A stretch of 64,000 nucleotides of DNA from Pseudomonas sp. HS6 (GCF_023375815.1 NZ_CP067412.1:3472001-3536000); one strand, 5' to 3'. Positions 19,746 through 30,235 are shown, counted from the stretch's first letter. Numbers and translations: made by a program. The notes: generated by a model from the letters alone, not told the origin.

Positions 19746-19770
19746 GCCTGCCGCTCAAAAACGGTCAGAC
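19746..19770 (-). promoter_or_regulatory. Candidate S6:S18 autoregulatory leader hairpin
   Basis: In the rpsF leader the minus strand can fold GTCTG against CAGGC, enclosing ACCG-TTTTTGAG-CGG. The ACCG/CCG element beside a short stem resembles the S6:S18-binding RNA motif described in rpsF leaders of many bacteria. It lies 21 bases upstream of the ATG. Fit was judged by eye only. Confidence 0.35.
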
Positions 19771-19842
19771 AAGGAGTGAATGACACTTATGGACTTGCCG
19801 GCGCGGGGCACATGCGTGCCTGCCGTCACAGCAAGGGGCGCA

Positions 19843-19871
19843 ATTGTAGAGAAGGGACAGAAGAGGTGCAA
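19843..19871 (-). promoter_or_regulatory. Sigma-70 promoter of the rpsF operon
   Basis: On the minus strand a -35 TTGCAC and a -10 TACAAT are separated by exactly 17 bases, predicting transcription from about 19836 and a leader of roughly 110 bases. No other good promoter was seen in the rlmB-rpsF gap. Confidence 0.7.
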
Positions 19872-19926
19872 GGCAATTGGTGATTATTTGAACAGCCACC
19901 AAAACTTCGCTCTGCCGTAAAACGCT

Positions 19927-20015
19927 GCGGGAGCGCAGCCTGCTCGCGATAGGGCGAAACACTCAACAATGATGCTGAATGTAACTCCGCTTTCGCGAGC
20001 AAGCTCGCTCCCACA
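19927..20015. repeat. REP doublet
   Basis: Inverted REP copies, GCGGGAGCGCAGCCTGCTCG then CGAT on the left and TTTCGCGAGCAAGCTCGCTC then CCACA on the right. With the rpsF promoter and leader this accounts for the whole 308-bp gap between rlmB and rpsF. It may also serve as the end of the rnr-rlmB transcript. Confidence 0.8.
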
Positions 20016-20032
20016 TTTGGACTGCGTGAAGC

Positions 20033-20800
20033 TTAAGCCTTTTTGGCAGCCGCCTTGGCCTTGGCCCCGCGCTGGCGCTGGGCCTCGAACAGGCACACGC
20101 CCGTCGCAACCGACACGTTGAGACTGCTGACGCTACCGGCCATCGGCAGGTTCACCAGGTAGTCGCAATGTTCACGGGTCAGGCGACGCATGCCTTTGCC
20201 TTCGGCGCCCATGATCAGGATGGTCGGGCCGGTCAGGTCCTGGTCGTAGATGCTGACCTCGGCCTCACCCGCCGTGCCGACAACCCACAGCCCGCGCTGC
20301 TGAAGCTTTTCCAGGGTGCGAGCAAGGTTGGTCACGGCCACCAGCGGAATCACTTCCGCCGCGCCGCAAGCCACTTTACGCACGACGGGCGTCAAGGTGG
20401 CCGATTTGTCTTTCGGCACGATGACCGCCAGCGCACCAGCGGCATCTGCCGAACGCAGGCAGGCGCCGAGGTTGTGCGGATCGGTCACGCCGTCGAGCAC
20501 CAGCAACAGAGGCGCGCCTTCAGTGCGATCGAGCAACTCGTCGAGCATCGCTTCGCCCCAGACCTGGCTCGGACTGACGTCCGCCACCACGCCCTGGTGC
20601 ACGCCTTCGACCCAGGCATCCATTTCACGGCGCTCGGCCTGACCGATCTGAACCCGGTTTTCGTTGGCCAGCTCGATCAGCGTCTGCACCCGCGGATCGT
20701 TGCGGCTTTCAGCCAGCCAGATCTGCTTGACGCGTTTAGGGTGGTGACGCAGCAACGCTTCTACCGCGTGAACGCCGTAGATTTTTTCCAACTGACTCAT
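20033..20800 (-). CDS. rlmB: 23S rRNA (guanosine-2251-2'-O)-methyltransferase
   Basis: 255-residue SPOUT methyltransferase that modifies the peptidyl-transferase P loop of 23S rRNA. The N-terminal substrate-binding domain (MSQLEKIYGVHAVEALLRHH) precedes the knotted catalytic core with DGVTDPHNLGACLRSAD, MGAEGKGMRRLT and the C-terminal AGSVSSLNVSVATGVCLFE. The alanine/lysine-rich end is slightly extended. Its ATG overlaps the rnr stop by four bases (ATGA), so the two RNA-processing genes are translationally coupled, as in E. coli. Confidence 0.97.
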   Translation of the reverse strand: MSQLEKIYGVHAVEALLRHHPKRVKQIWLAESRNDPRVQTLIELANENRVQIGQAERREMDAWVEGVHQGVVADVSPSQVWGEAMLDELLDRTEGAPLLLVLDGVTDPHNLGACLRSADAAGALAVIVPKDKSATLTPVVRKVACGAAEVIPLVAVTNLARTLEKLQQRGLWVVGTAGEAEVSIYDQDLTGPTILIMGAEGKGMRRLTREHCDYLVNLPMAGSVSSLNVSVATGVCLFEAQRQRGAKAKAAAKKA

Positions 20801-23427
20801 GACTTCGCCTTCGGTTTACGTGCCCCGCCGCTTCTGGCTGGAGCGGAACCCGCTTTTGGCGGGCCCTTGCGGTGTTTGCTCGGTTTGGCTGGCTTGCCGC
20901 CGGAAGCCTTTTCAGGCGCCGACCGCCCGGTCTTTCCCCCGGACGCCGCTTTACCACCGTTCTTGGCGTCGGCCAGCAAGGCCTTCTTCATTTCACGGCT
21001 TTTGCGCAGTTCGGCGTTTTTCGCCACGGCATCGCTCGGGCGATAAGCCTCGGCCACCTTTTCTTTGGCCGGACGACGGCTGGCGGTTTTTGCCGGAGCC
21101 TTTTCGTCCACAACCTTGGCTGCTGGAGCAGCGGTTTCGGCGCCACGCTTCTTTCGGCCGATTGGCGCGCTGATGGTTTTCTCGGCCATCTCGAAGTCGA
21201 TCTTGCGCTCGTCGAGATCGACCCGCATGACGCGCACTTCAACGGTATCGCCCAGACGGAAGCTGCGACCGGTGCGCTCGCCCGCCAGGCGGTGGTGCAC
21301 AGGGTCGAAGTGGTAGTAGTCGCCCGGCAGTGCGGTGACGTGCACCAGACCTTCGACGTAGATATCGGTGAGTTCGACGAACAGACCGAAACCGGTCACG
21401 GCAGTGATCACGCCCGGGAACGACTCGCCCACGCGATCTTTCATGAACTCGCACTTGAGCCAGTTCACCACGTCGCGGGTCGCTTCGTCGGCACGGCGCT
21501 CGCTCATCGAGCATTGCTCGCCGAGTTGCTCCAGGGCCGCTTCGTCGTACGGATAGATGCGCGCCTTCGGAATGGTCATCGCGCCGGCACGGCGAACGTG
21601 CGGGGTGTCCTGTTTCGAATGGATCACGCTGCGGATCGCGCGATGCGTGAGCAGGTCCGGGTAACGGCGGATCGGCGAGGTGAAGTGGGTATAAGCTTCG
21701 TAATTCAGGCCGAAGTGGCCGTCGTTCTCGGCGCTGTACACCGCCTGGCTCAGGGAACGCAGCATCACGGTCTGGATCAGGTGGAAATCCGGACGGTCCT
21801 TGATGCTGGCCAACAGAGCCTGATAGTCCTTCGGCGACGGGCCGTCCTTGCCTTTGTGCAGGGACAGGCCAAGTTCGCCGAGGAACGCGCGCAGTTTTTC
21901 CAGACGCTCCGGTGGCGGACCGTCGTGGACACGGTACAACGCAGGAATTTCGTGCTTTTTCAGGAATTCGGCGGTGGCCACGTTGGCCGCCAGCATGCAT
22001 TCCTCGATCAGCTTGTGCGCGTCGTTACGGGTGGTCGGGCGAATCTCGGCAATCTTGCGCTCGGAACCGAAGATGATCCGGGTTTCCTGCGTTTCGAAAT
22101 CAATCGCGCCACGTACGTGACGGGCGGCCAGCAATACCTTGTACAACGCGTAGAGCTGTTTCAGGTGCGGCAAGACGTCGGTGTATTCACCGCGAAGCTT
22201 GCGCCCTTCGGTAGCCTTCGGCGTTTCCAGCATCGCGCTGACCTTGCTGTAGGTCAGACGGGCGTGGGAGTGGATCACCGCTTCATAGAAGCAGTAGTCG
22301 GTCATTTCGCCGGATTTGGAGATGGTCATCTCGCAGACCATGGCCAGACGATCGACGTGCGGGTTCAGCGAGCACAGGCCGTTGGACAGCTGCTCCGGCA
22401 GCATCGGCACCACGCGCTCGGGGAAGTACACCGAGTTGCCGCGCACCTGAGCTTCGTTGTCCAGGGCCGAACCGATCTTCACGTAGCTGGAAACATCGGC
22501 AATCGCCACGTACAACTTCCAGCCACCGGAGAACAGGCGCAGTTTGCCTGGCTTGGCTTCGCAGTAGACCGCGTCGTCAAAGTCGCGGGCATCTTCGCCG
22601 TCGATGGTGACGAACGGCAGATGGCGCAGGTCGACGCGCTTCTCTTTGTCTTTCTCTTCGACTTCAGGCTTGAGCTTGGCCGCTTCTTTCAGAACAGCTT
22701 CAGGCCAGACGTGCGGAATGTCGTAGGTGCGCAGGGCGACATCGATTTCCATGCCCGGCGCCATGTAGTTGCCGACGACTTCGACCACGTCACCTTGCGG
22801 CTGGAAGCGCGGAGTCGGCCAGTGGGTGATTTTCACCTCGACGAACTGACCGATCTGGGCGTTGGCATTGCGACCTGGCGTCACCAGCACTTCTTGTTGG
22901 ATCTTCGGGTTGTCCGCGACAACGAAGCCGATACCGCCTTCTTCGAAATAGCGACCGACGATGGTTTCGTGGGCACGGGACACCACTTCGACGATCACAC
23001 CTTCACGGCGACCGCGACGGTCCAGGCCGGAAACACGGGCCAGGGCACGGTCGCCATCGAACACCAGACGCATCTGTGCCGGGCTCATGAACAGGTCATC
23101 GGAACCGTCATCCGGCACCAGGAAGCCGAAGCCGTCGCGGTGACCGCTGATGCGACCGAGGATCAGGTCGAGCTTGTCCACCGGCGCATAAGTGCCGCGG
23201 CGGGTGTAGATCAGTTGAGCGTCGCGCTCCATGGCGCGCAGTCGGCGGCGCAGGGCTTCGACCTGGTCTTCAGTGGTCAGACCAAATTCTTCGACCAGTT
23301 GCTCGCGGGCAGCAGGCGAACCCCGATCAGCAAGGTGCTGAAGGATCAGTTCGCGGCTGGGAATAGGGTTTTCATATTTTTCCGCTTCACGAGCGGCCTC
23401 GGGATCGAGGGACTGCCAATCGGCCAT
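20797..23427 (-). CDS. rnr: Ribonuclease R (3'-5' exoribonuclease)
   Basis: 876 residues. In order: an N-terminal helix-turn-helix (about 20-85), cold-shock domains, the RNB catalytic core with the aspartates in TIDGEDARDFDDAVYCEAK near residue 280, an S1 domain (GVITAVTGFGLFVELTDIYV), and a C-terminal tail of about 130 residues rich in Lys, Ala and Pro. The tail is longer and more basic than the core needs and resembles the region by which RNase R contacts ribosomes and structured RNA. The ATG at 23427 has AAGG about 11 bases upstream. It degrades structured RNA and participates in rRNA quality control and trans-translation. Confidence 0.97.
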   Translation of the reverse strand: MADWQSLDPEAAREAEKYENPIPSRELILQHLADRGSPAAREQLVEEFGLTTEDQVEALRRRLRAMERDAQLIYTRRGTYAPVDKLDLILGRISGHRDGFGFLVPDDGSDDLFMSPAQMRLVFDGDRALARVSGLDRRGRREGVIVEVVSRAHETIVGRYFEEGGIGFVVADNPKIQQEVLVTPGRNANAQIGQFVEVKITHWPTPRFQPQGDVVEVVGNYMAPGMEIDVALRTYDIPHVWPEAVLKEAAKLKPEVEEKDKEKRVDLRHLPFVTIDGEDARDFDDAVYCEAKPGKLRLFSGGWKLYVAIADVSSYVKIGSALDNEAQVRGNSVYFPERVVPMLPEQLSNGLCSLNPHVDRLAMVCEMTISKSGEMTDYCFYEAVIHSHARLTYSKVSAMLETPKATEGRKLRGEYTDVLPHLKQLYALYKVLLAARHVRGAIDFETQETRIIFGSERKIAEIRPTTRNDAHKLIEECMLAANVATAEFLKKHEIPALYRVHDGPPPERLEKLRAFLGELGLSLHKGKDGPSPKDYQALLASIKDRPDFHLIQTVMLRSLSQAVYSAENDGHFGLNYEAYTHFTSPIRRYPDLLTHRAIRSVIHSKQDTPHVRRAGAMTIPKARIYPYDEAALEQLGEQCSMSERRADEATRDVVNWLKCEFMKDRVGESFPGVITAVTGFGLFVELTDIYVEGLVHVTALPGDYYHFDPVHHRLAGERTGRSFRLGDTVEVRVMRVDLDERKIDFEMAEKTISAPIGRKKRGAETAAPAAKVVDEKAPAKTASRRPAKEKVAEAYRPSDAVAKNAELRKSREMKKALLADAKNGGKAASGGKTGRSAPEKASGGKPAKPSKHRKGPPKAGSAPARSGGARKPKAKS

Positions 23428-23588
23428 TAGAGAGTTTTCACCTTGTCTATATGCGGGTTAGTTTGGCATAGGCGCCATCAAACGGGAAATTTCCGACTCT
23501 ATAAGGCGCGTCTTGAGCCTTGTATCGACGTCTGAAAGGCGTTTTGAACACCGCTGGTAAAAAAAACCATTTTTTTTGCTGACAGGGG

Positions 23589-23617
23589 TTTACAGTTAAA
23601 AACACGCTCCGTATAGT
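23589..23617 (+). promoter_or_regulatory. Promoter of the first tRNA-Leu
   Basis: TTTACA, 17 bases, TATAGT, followed by a GC-rich discriminator GCGCGCC typical of stringently controlled stable-RNA promoters. A near-identical promoter precedes the second tRNA copy. Confidence 0.8.
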
Positions 23618-23652
23618 GCGCGCCATCGACGACGTACACACGTTGCCGAGAT

Positions 23653-23739
23653 GCCCAGATGGTGAAATTGGTAGACACGCCAGCTTCAGGTGCTGGTGAC
23701 CTTACGGTCGTGGAAGTTCGAGTCTTCTTCTGGGCACCA
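23653..23739 (+). tRNA. tRNA-Leu(CAG), copy 1
   Basis: 87 bases from GCCCAGA to the encoded CCA end. The acceptor GCCCAGA pairs with TCTGGGC; the D-loop carries TTGGTAGACA; the anticodon stem-loop is CCAGC-TTCAGGT-GCTGG with anticodon CAG reading CUG codons. A long class II variable arm (GACCTTACGGTC) and a TTCGAGT T-loop complete the leucine type. Confidence 0.97.
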
Positions 23740-23779
23740 ATTTAGAGTTTGAGACTAGATCAGTTTCAAGACTCACACA

Positions 23780-23803
23780 AAAACCCGCGAAAGCGGGTTT
23801 TTT
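23780..23803 (+). terminator. Terminator of tRNA-Leu copy 1
   Basis: AAAACCCGC-GAAA-GCGGGTTTT followed by further Ts, a nine-base-pair stem with a GAAA tetraloop. Confidence 0.9.
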
Positions 23804-23856
23804 GCATTCTAAGCCGTCATTTTCTTAAAACTGATTTATTAAAATCAAATCAGGGG

Positions 23857-23885
23857 TTTACAGATCAAAAGACGCTCCGTATAGT
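23857..23885 (+). promoter_or_regulatory. Promoter of the second tRNA-Leu
   Basis: TTTACA-17-TATAGT with a GC-rich discriminator. The flanking block CAGGGGTTTACAG and GACGCTCCGTATAGTGCGC is nearly the same as at the first copy, showing that the promoter was duplicated with the gene. Confidence 0.8.
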
Positions 23886-23919
23886 GCGCCACATCAACAG
23901 CGGCAACGCTGAAGATGAA

Positions 23920-24006
23920 GCCCAGATGGTGAAATTGGTAGACACGCCAGCTTCAGGTGCTGGTGACCTTACGGTCGTGGAAGTTCGAGTCTTCTTCTGG
24001 GCACCA
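23920..24006 (+). tRNA. tRNA-Leu(CAG), copy 2
   Basis: Identical over its 87 bases to the copy 267 bp upstream, with the same CAG anticodon and encoded CCA. It has its own promoter and terminator, so the two genes are independent transcription units. Confidence 0.97.
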
Positions 24007-24040
24007 ATTCAAATTCAAGGTTACGATCTTGAATCTCACA

Positions 24041-24064
24041 AAAACCCGCGAAAGCGGGTTTTTG
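24041..24064 (+). terminator. Terminator of tRNA-Leu copy 2
   Basis: The same AAAACCCGC-GAAA-GCGGGTTTT hairpin and T-run as after copy 1. Confidence 0.9.
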
Positions 24065-24139
24065 CGTTTCCGGGGCCTGGAAAAGTCCGAGACACAGCGC
24101 CTACCAGACACACCTTCTCCCTCGCAAGGAGCATTTGAG

Positions 24140-24162
24140 AAACGATATCGTTTATCATTGTT
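24140..24162 (+). promoter_or_regulatory. Operator upstream of the iron transporter genes (possible Fur box)
   Basis: The 19 bases from 24144 match the Fur consensus GATAATGATAATCATTATC at 13 positions, and the stretch contains a perfect 14-bp palindrome AAACGATATCGTTT (24140-24153). Either Fur or another dimeric regulator could bind. It lies 38-60 bases before the start codon of an iron-type binding protein, which makes Fur plausible. Confidence 0.5.
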
Positions 24163-24199
24163 GCAAGTTTTTGCAATGCGACAGTGAGGAACCCTGCGA

Positions 24200-25210
24200 A
24201 TGATGTTTCGAAATACCCTGCGCCGCGGCTTGACCTTCACCCTGCTCGGCCTGGCACTCGCCCCCCCCCTCACCCAGGCTGCCGATGCGGTTTCCCTGAC
24301 GCTCTACAACGGTCAACACAAGGAAGTCGGCGATGCGATCGCAAAAGCCTTCGAAGCCAAGACCGGCATTCACGTCAATGTACGCAAGGGCAGCAGCAAC
24401 CAGCTCGCCAGCCAGATCATCGAAGAAGGCGACCGCTCCCCCGCCGACGTCATCTACACCGAAGAATCCCCACCGCTGAACAACCTCGGCGAACAAGGCC
24501 TGCTGGCCAAGGCCGACGATGCAACCCTGGCCGTTCTGCCAAAAGAATACGTCGCCGGCAACGGCACCTGGATCGGTGTCACCGCCCGGGTTCGCGTGGT
24601 GGCCTTCAACCCGAAACTGGTCGATGAAAAGGACCTGCCGAAATCGGTCCTGGATTTCGCTGATCCGCAGTGGCAAGGCAAGGTCGGTTTCGTACCTACC
24701 AGCGGCGCCTTCCAGGAACAGGCCGTGGCCATCATCAAAAAGCATGGTCGCGAAGCCGCCGAAGAATGGCTGACTGGCCTGCGCGCCTTCGGCAAGACCT
24801 ACAGCAACAACATGGTCGCCCTCAAGGCTGTGGAAAACGGCGAAGTCGCCACCGTACTGGTGAACAACTACTACTGGTTCGCCCTGCAGCGAGAGAAAGG
24901 CAAGCTCGACTCCAAACTGCATTACTTCACCGGCGGCGACGTTGGTGGCTTGATTACTGTCTCCAGCGCAGCCGTGCTGAAATCCAGCAAACATCCAAAA
25001 GAAGCCCAGCAATTCCTCGCTTACATGGCCAGCGAAGAAGGCCAGCGCGTGATCACTCAGACCACCGCCGAATACCCGCTGCATAAAGGCATGGAATCGG
25101 ATCGCGGCCTCAAGCCATTCAGCGAACTGGAAGCGCCGGACGTCACGCCCGCCGATCTGGGCAATGCCGAAGAGGCGCTGGACCTGGAACGCGAAGTTGG
25201 CCTGAACTGA
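24200..25210 (+). CDS. Ferric-iron ABC transporter, periplasmic substrate-binding protein (FbpA/HitA type)
   Basis: 336 residues with a signal peptide of about 28 residues ending TQAADA. The mature part begins VSLTLYNGQHKEVGDAIAKA and has the fold of bacterial ferric-binding proteins; the tyrosine pair in VNNYYWFAL near residue 230 corresponds to the iron-ligand tyrosines of FbpA. The ATG at 24200 has GAGGA nine bases upstream. The permease gene starts inside its stop codon (TGATG). In vivo it probably delivers Fe3+, with or without a small chelator, to that permease. Molybdate- or thiamine-type binding proteins of the same superfamily are the alternatives, less likely given the tyrosines. 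Confidence 0.88.
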   Translation: MMFRNTLRRGLTFTLLGLALAPPLTQAADAVSLTLYNGQHKEVGDAIAKAFEAKTGIHVNVRKGSSNQLASQIIEEGDRSPADVIYTEESPPLNNLGEQGLLAKADDATLAVLPKEYVAGNGTWIGVTARVRVVAFNPKLVDEKDLPKSVLDFADPQWQGKVGFVPTSGAFQEQAVAIIKKHGREAAEEWLTGLRAFGKTYSNNMVALKAVENGEVATVLVNNYYWFALQREKGKLDSKLHYFTGGDVGGLITVSSAAVLKSSKHPKEAQQFLAYMASEEGQRVITQTTAEYPLHKGMESDRGLKPFSELEAPDVTPADLGNAEEALDLEREVGLN

Positions 25211-26775
25211 TGACCGCATCGTTATCCGCCCGCGCTACACGCGGGGGTTATGTGCCACGGCGCAAGCGGCCGTCGATCTGGCTGGTGCTGCCGGTGTTGC
25301 TGCTGGTGGTCATGAGCCTGTTGCCGCTGGCCTACGTCGGGCTCAAAGCCTGGCAGGCCGGCTGGGCCGAAGCGCTGCATTTGCTGTGGCGGCCGTATGT
25401 GTTCGGCCTGCTGCGCAACACGCTGGCGCTGATGGTCGGGGTAACCTTGACTTGCGGCGTGATCGGCCTGTCGCTGGCGTGGTTGCTGGAGCGCAGCAAT
25501 CTGCCAGGCCGGCGCCTGTGGGGCGTGATTCTTTGCCTGCCGTTCGCGGTGCCGGCCTTCGTCAGCAGCTTCACTTGGGTGTCGCTCAGCGCGCAGTTCG
25601 AAGGGCTCGGCGGGGCCATCCTGGTGATGAGCCTGTCGAAATACCCGCTGATCTTCCTGCCGGTCGCAGCAACCTTGCGCAATCTCGATCCCTCTCTTGA
25701 AGAATCGGCTCGCACCCTGGGACAGAATCGCTGGGGCGTGTTTTTCCGCGTCACCCTGCCCCTGCTCTGGCCATCGTTGTTGGCCGGTTCACTGCTGATT
25801 GCATTGCACATGCTGGTGGAGTTCGGCGCACTGTCGATCATTGGCCTGCAAACCTTCACCACCGCGATCTATCAGCAATTCGAACTGGAATTCAGCAATG
25901 CCAATGCGGCGATGCTGTCGGCAGTGTTGCTGGCGCTGTGCCTGATGCTGTTGTGGCTGGAGCTGCGCGTGCGCGGCAAGGGCCGTCATGTGCGAACCGG
26001 CCAGGGCGCGGCGCGCCAGGCTGAACAAGTGCGACTGGGCCCTTGGGTGATTGCCGGCCAGCTGTACTGCCTCATGCTGGCGATTGTCGGCAGCGGAATT
26101 CCACTGGGCATGTTGGCTTACTGGCTCGCCGTGGGATCGTCAGCGGCATTCCCGGTTGCGGCGATCACTGAAGCCTTGTTGTCTTCATTGGCGCTGTCGC
26201 TGGGTGGCGCGGGATTGTGTCTGGTGCTGGCGGTACCGGTCGGGTTGCTGGTGGTACGCTACAAAGGCCAACTGGCGATCTGGGCCGAGCGCCTGCCCTA
26301 TCTGCTCCACGCCCTGCCCGGGCTGGTGATCGCTCTGACCCTGGTGTATTTCGCCCTGCATTACGTGCCGGCGCTGTACCAGACCTCCGCGTTGTTGCTG
26401 ATCGCCTATGCGCTACTGTTTCTACCACTGGCTCAAGCGCCGATCCGCACAGCGCTGAACAAGGCAGCACCACAACTGGAAGAGGCCGCCCGCACCCTGG
26501 GCGCGTCTTCGTTCACAGCGTTCTGTCGAGTGACCCTGCCGATCATCTTCCCGGCACTGGGCGCGGCGTTTGCGCTGGTGTTTCTGGATGCCATGAAGGA
26601 ACTGACGGCGACGTTGCTGTTGAGTCCGACCGGGCTCAACACCTTGGCGACCGAGGTGTGGGCACACACCGCGAACGTCGAGTTTGCGGCGGCGGCGCCT
26701 TATGCGGCGTTGTTGATTGTGGTGTCGGGCTTGCCCGTCTACCTGCTGACGACCCGAATGTATTTGAGCCGATAA
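25210..26775 (+). CDS. Iron-type ABC transporter permease (fused two-domain)
   Basis: 521 residues with about 12 membrane helices, formed by two fused permease domains as in FbpB/SfuB. Each half carries an EAA loop for the ATPase: EESARTLGQNRWGVFFRVTL near residue 160 and EEAARTLGASSFTAFCRVTL near residue 430. Translation is coupled to the binding-protein gene by a one-base overlap. No ATP-binding subunit follows: the next sequence is a terminator and then an opposite-strand chemoreceptor, so the ATPase must come from elsewhere. I recall the same two-gene arrangement in P. aeruginosa (PA5217-PA5216). Confidence 0.9.
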   Translation: MTASLSARATRGGYVPRRKRPSIWLVLPVLLLVVMSLLPLAYVGLKAWQAGWAEALHLLWRPYVFGLLRNTLALMVGVTLTCGVIGLSLAWLLERSNLPGRRLWGVILCLPFAVPAFVSSFTWVSLSAQFEGLGGAILVMSLSKYPLIFLPVAATLRNLDPSLEESARTLGQNRWGVFFRVTLPLLWPSLLAGSLLIALHMLVEFGALSIIGLQTFTTAIYQQFELEFSNANAAMLSAVLLALCLMLLWLELRVRGKGRHVRTGQGAARQAEQVRLGPWVIAGQLYCLMLAIVGSGIPLGMLAYWLAVGSSAAFPVAAITEALLSSLALSLGGAGLCLVLAVPVGLLVVRYKGQLAIWAERLPYLLHALPGLVIALTLVYFALHYVPALYQTSALLLIAYALLFLPLAQAPIRTALNKAAPQLEEAARTLGASSFTAFCRVTLPIIFPALGAAFALVFLDAMKELTATLLLSPTGLNTLATEVWAHTANVEFAAAAPYAALLIVVSGLPVYLLTTRMYLSR

Positions 26776-26804
26776 AAAATCGCAGCCGAGGCTGCGATTT
26801 TTTT
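26776..26804 (+). terminator. Terminator after the iron permease
   Basis: AAAATCGCAGC and its complement form a long stem around a short CGAG-centred loop, followed by a run of seven Ts. It begins immediately after the permease stop codon and separates it from the convergent chemoreceptor gene. Confidence 0.85.
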
Positions 26805-26816
26805 GCCCGCAATATA

Positions 26817-28751
26817 TCAAGCCCGGAACTGACCCAGACTGGCCTTGAGCTGCGCCGCCAACCCGTCCAGCACCTTGCCGCTGGCCGTGGTTTCGACCAC
26901 CGCCTGAGCGGCTTTCTCGGCCTGGGCATGAATCGTTTCGACACGACCGCGCACAGCCTGCGCACCCTGCGCCTGATGCGCCGCGGCCTGAGTCGCCAGG
27001 CCAATCGCCGCATGCACCTGCTCGACCGACGCCTGCACCGATTGCTGCAACCGCGCACTGTCTCGCAGTACCAGCAACCCTTCGCTGGCCTGACGCCCGG
27101 CCTGACCGATCGCCTCGACCGCCTCGCGGGCGCCCTGCTGCAAGGCAACGATGTGCGCCTGAATGTCGCCGGTGGAGCTCTGGGTCTTGCTCGCCAGCGC
27201 CCGGACTTCATCCGCCACCACCGCGAACCCACGTCCGGTTTCACCGGCCCGAGCCGCTTCAATCGCAGCGTTGAGCGCCAGCAGGTTGGTCTGCTCGGCG
27301 ATGCCGTGAATCACGGTCAGCACCACTTCGATCTGCTCGCTCTGCTGCGCCAGGCGCTCGATGACCTTCGCACCGGTATCGACCTGCCCCGCCAACGCCT
27401 CGATCAAGCTGCCGACCTTGGCCGACGTGCGGGTGTTCTCGTCGGTAGCCTGACGAATATCCACCACCTGCTTCAACGCGGCCTGCATCGCATGGCTTTC
27501 CGATTGCGCCTCATCAGCCATTTGCGACAGTGCCCGCAGACTTTCGGCGACTTCATCACGCTGCATTCCGGCCGCTGCATCGGCTCCGGCATTACGCAGG
27601 GTCATCGCGCCAATTTCCACACCGGTACGCTGAGCCACATCCCCGGCCTCGCGCACGATCGGTTGCAACTTATCCACAAAGCGGTTGACCGCCGAAGCCA
27701 TGTCGCCGATCTCGTCCTTGCTGTTGATCTGCACACGCTTGGTCAGATCACCCTCACCTGCTGCCAGGTCGTCCATGGCGGCGTTGAGCATTTTCAGGCG
27801 ATTGACCACACGATGGCCGAGCACCACGGCCAGCAGCAACAGCACGCCGGCACCGACTAGCGCCAGGCCCATGCCGATGCGCCAGCGCAGCGTGGCAGCG
27901 GCGTCCTGTACGGTACTGGTGGTGTTGGCTTTCATCTCGGCAGCCGTGGATTGCGCCGATTGCAGGCGCGCGCGCATGGCCGTGGCGCTGTCGGCGGCCG
28001 CGCCCTTGAGGCTGTCGCCGACCAGTTGATCGCTGCTGGCAATCAACGCCGAGAAGCGCTGATCGAGCGCCGCCAGATCGGTGTCCACCGAGGCCGTCGA
28101 GACGCCCATCAGCACCTTGCCGATTTCCACCCCGTTGGGGTTGATCGACGCTTCGAGGTAGTAGACCGAAGGATCATGCTTCGCCGCATCCAGCACTTTA
28201 TCCAGCGCTCGCTCACCTTGGCCTTTTTCCAAAAGGGCCTTGTTGATCGGATTTTCGCGGTTGAGATAGCGGGTCAGATGCTGGCCGGTGGCGTCGTCGT
28301 AAACCACGAACAGCACGTTGGGATTGCGCTGGGCTCGGCGGGCGAATTCGGACAAGGTCGGCACGTCGCTGTCCCACATGGCGCGAGGCGCTACGGAGGC
28401 GAGCAACTGGGCCATGTCGTTGGCCGAGTCCTTCAGGTCTTTTTCAAGGGTCGCACGCAGTTGTGCCTGCTCGTCCTTCAGACGCGAGGACAGGCCGGCA
28501 GTCAGGCGCTGACGAGTATTGGTGGATAACGTATCGAGGCTCGACGTGACTTCACGCCCGGCCTGCTCCAGCTCACCGGACAGCTTCTGGCTGTCGACGC
28601 CCAGGCGAGCACCAAGGTCGGCTTCCAGCGCGGTGACGGTGCTCCGCGTCAGGGCGACGGCCACCAACACTTGCACCAAAAGGGCGATACCAAGGGTAAC
28701 GAATACGGGCCGCAACAAACGGCTTTGTAACAGTGAGAGAACGGCCGACAC
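26817..28751 (-). CDS. Methyl-accepting chemotaxis protein
   Basis: 644 residues. One membrane helix (about 12-33) opens a periplasmic sensor region to about residue 325, then a second helix ([20 protein letters not shown]), a HAMP domain ([20 protein letters not shown]) and the cytoplasmic signalling hairpin, whose tip is [20 protein letters not shown] with [16 protein letters not shown]. The GTG at 28751 is chosen because AGAGGG lies seven bases upstream and the protein then begins just before the first helix; the ATG at 28778 and the longer frame have no ribosome site. The ligand is unknown. The C-terminal tail lacks a CheR-binding pentapeptide. Confidence 0.9.
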   Translation of the reverse strand: MSAVLSLLQSRLLRPVFVTLGIALLVQVLVAVALTRSTVTALEADLGARLGVDSQKLSGELEQAGREVTSSLDTLSTNTRQRLTAGLSSRLKDEQAQLRATLEKDLKDSANDMAQLLASVAPRAMWDSDVPTLSEFARRAQRNPNVLFVVYDDATGQHLTRYLNRENPINKALLEKGQGERALDKVLDAAKHDPSVYYLEASINPNGVEIGKVLMGVSTASVDTDLAALDQRFSALIASSDQLVGDSLKGAAADSATAMRARLQSAQSTAAEMKANTTSTVQDAAATLRWRIGMGLALVGAGVLLLLAVVLGHRVVNRLKMLNAAMDDLAAGEGDLTKRVQINSKDEIGDMASAVNRFVDKLQPIVREAGDVAQRTGVEIGAMTLRNAGADAAAGMQRDEVAESLRALSQMADEAQSESHAMQAALKQVVDIRQATDENTRTSAKVGSLIEALAGQVDTGAKVIERLAQQSEQIEVVLTVIHGIAEQTNLLALNAAIEAARAGETGRGFAVVADEVRALASKTQSSTGDIQAHIVALQQGAREAVEAIGQAGRQASEGLLVLRDSARLQQSVQASVEQVHAAIGLATQAAAHQAQGAQAVRGRVETIHAQAEKAAQAVVETTASGKVLDGLAAQLKASLGQFRA

Positions 28752-28845
28752 TGTGAATCCCTCTACTTCTGACGCCATTAATTTGATGGCACTCTTGTAG
28801 ACAGATTCACAGCAAAGGTCATGCCGTCCAACAGGCATAAACGAC

Positions 28846-28877
28846 AAAGGCCCCGATGAAGGGGCCTTTGTGTTTTT
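28846..28877. terminator. Terminator between the chemoreceptor promoter region and purA
   Basis: An 11-bp perfect stem ACAAAGGCCCC/GGGGCCTTTGT with a GATGAA loop, starting within 20 bp of the purA stop codon. It ends the purA transcript; on the plus strand a T-run follows. Confidence 0.8.
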
Positions 28878-28891
28878 ACATCAACGACTTA

Positions 28892-30235
<1,344 letters not shown>

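Noticed and set aside
20872..23430. 852-residue plus-strand frame
   Set aside because: Mirror of RNase R. High GC at third positions leaves the antisense frame open; no motifs.
28752..28847. Longer N-terminus for the chemoreceptor, including the ATG at 28778
   Set aside because: No ribosome site precedes those starts, whereas the GTG at 28751 has AGAGGG at ideal spacing.
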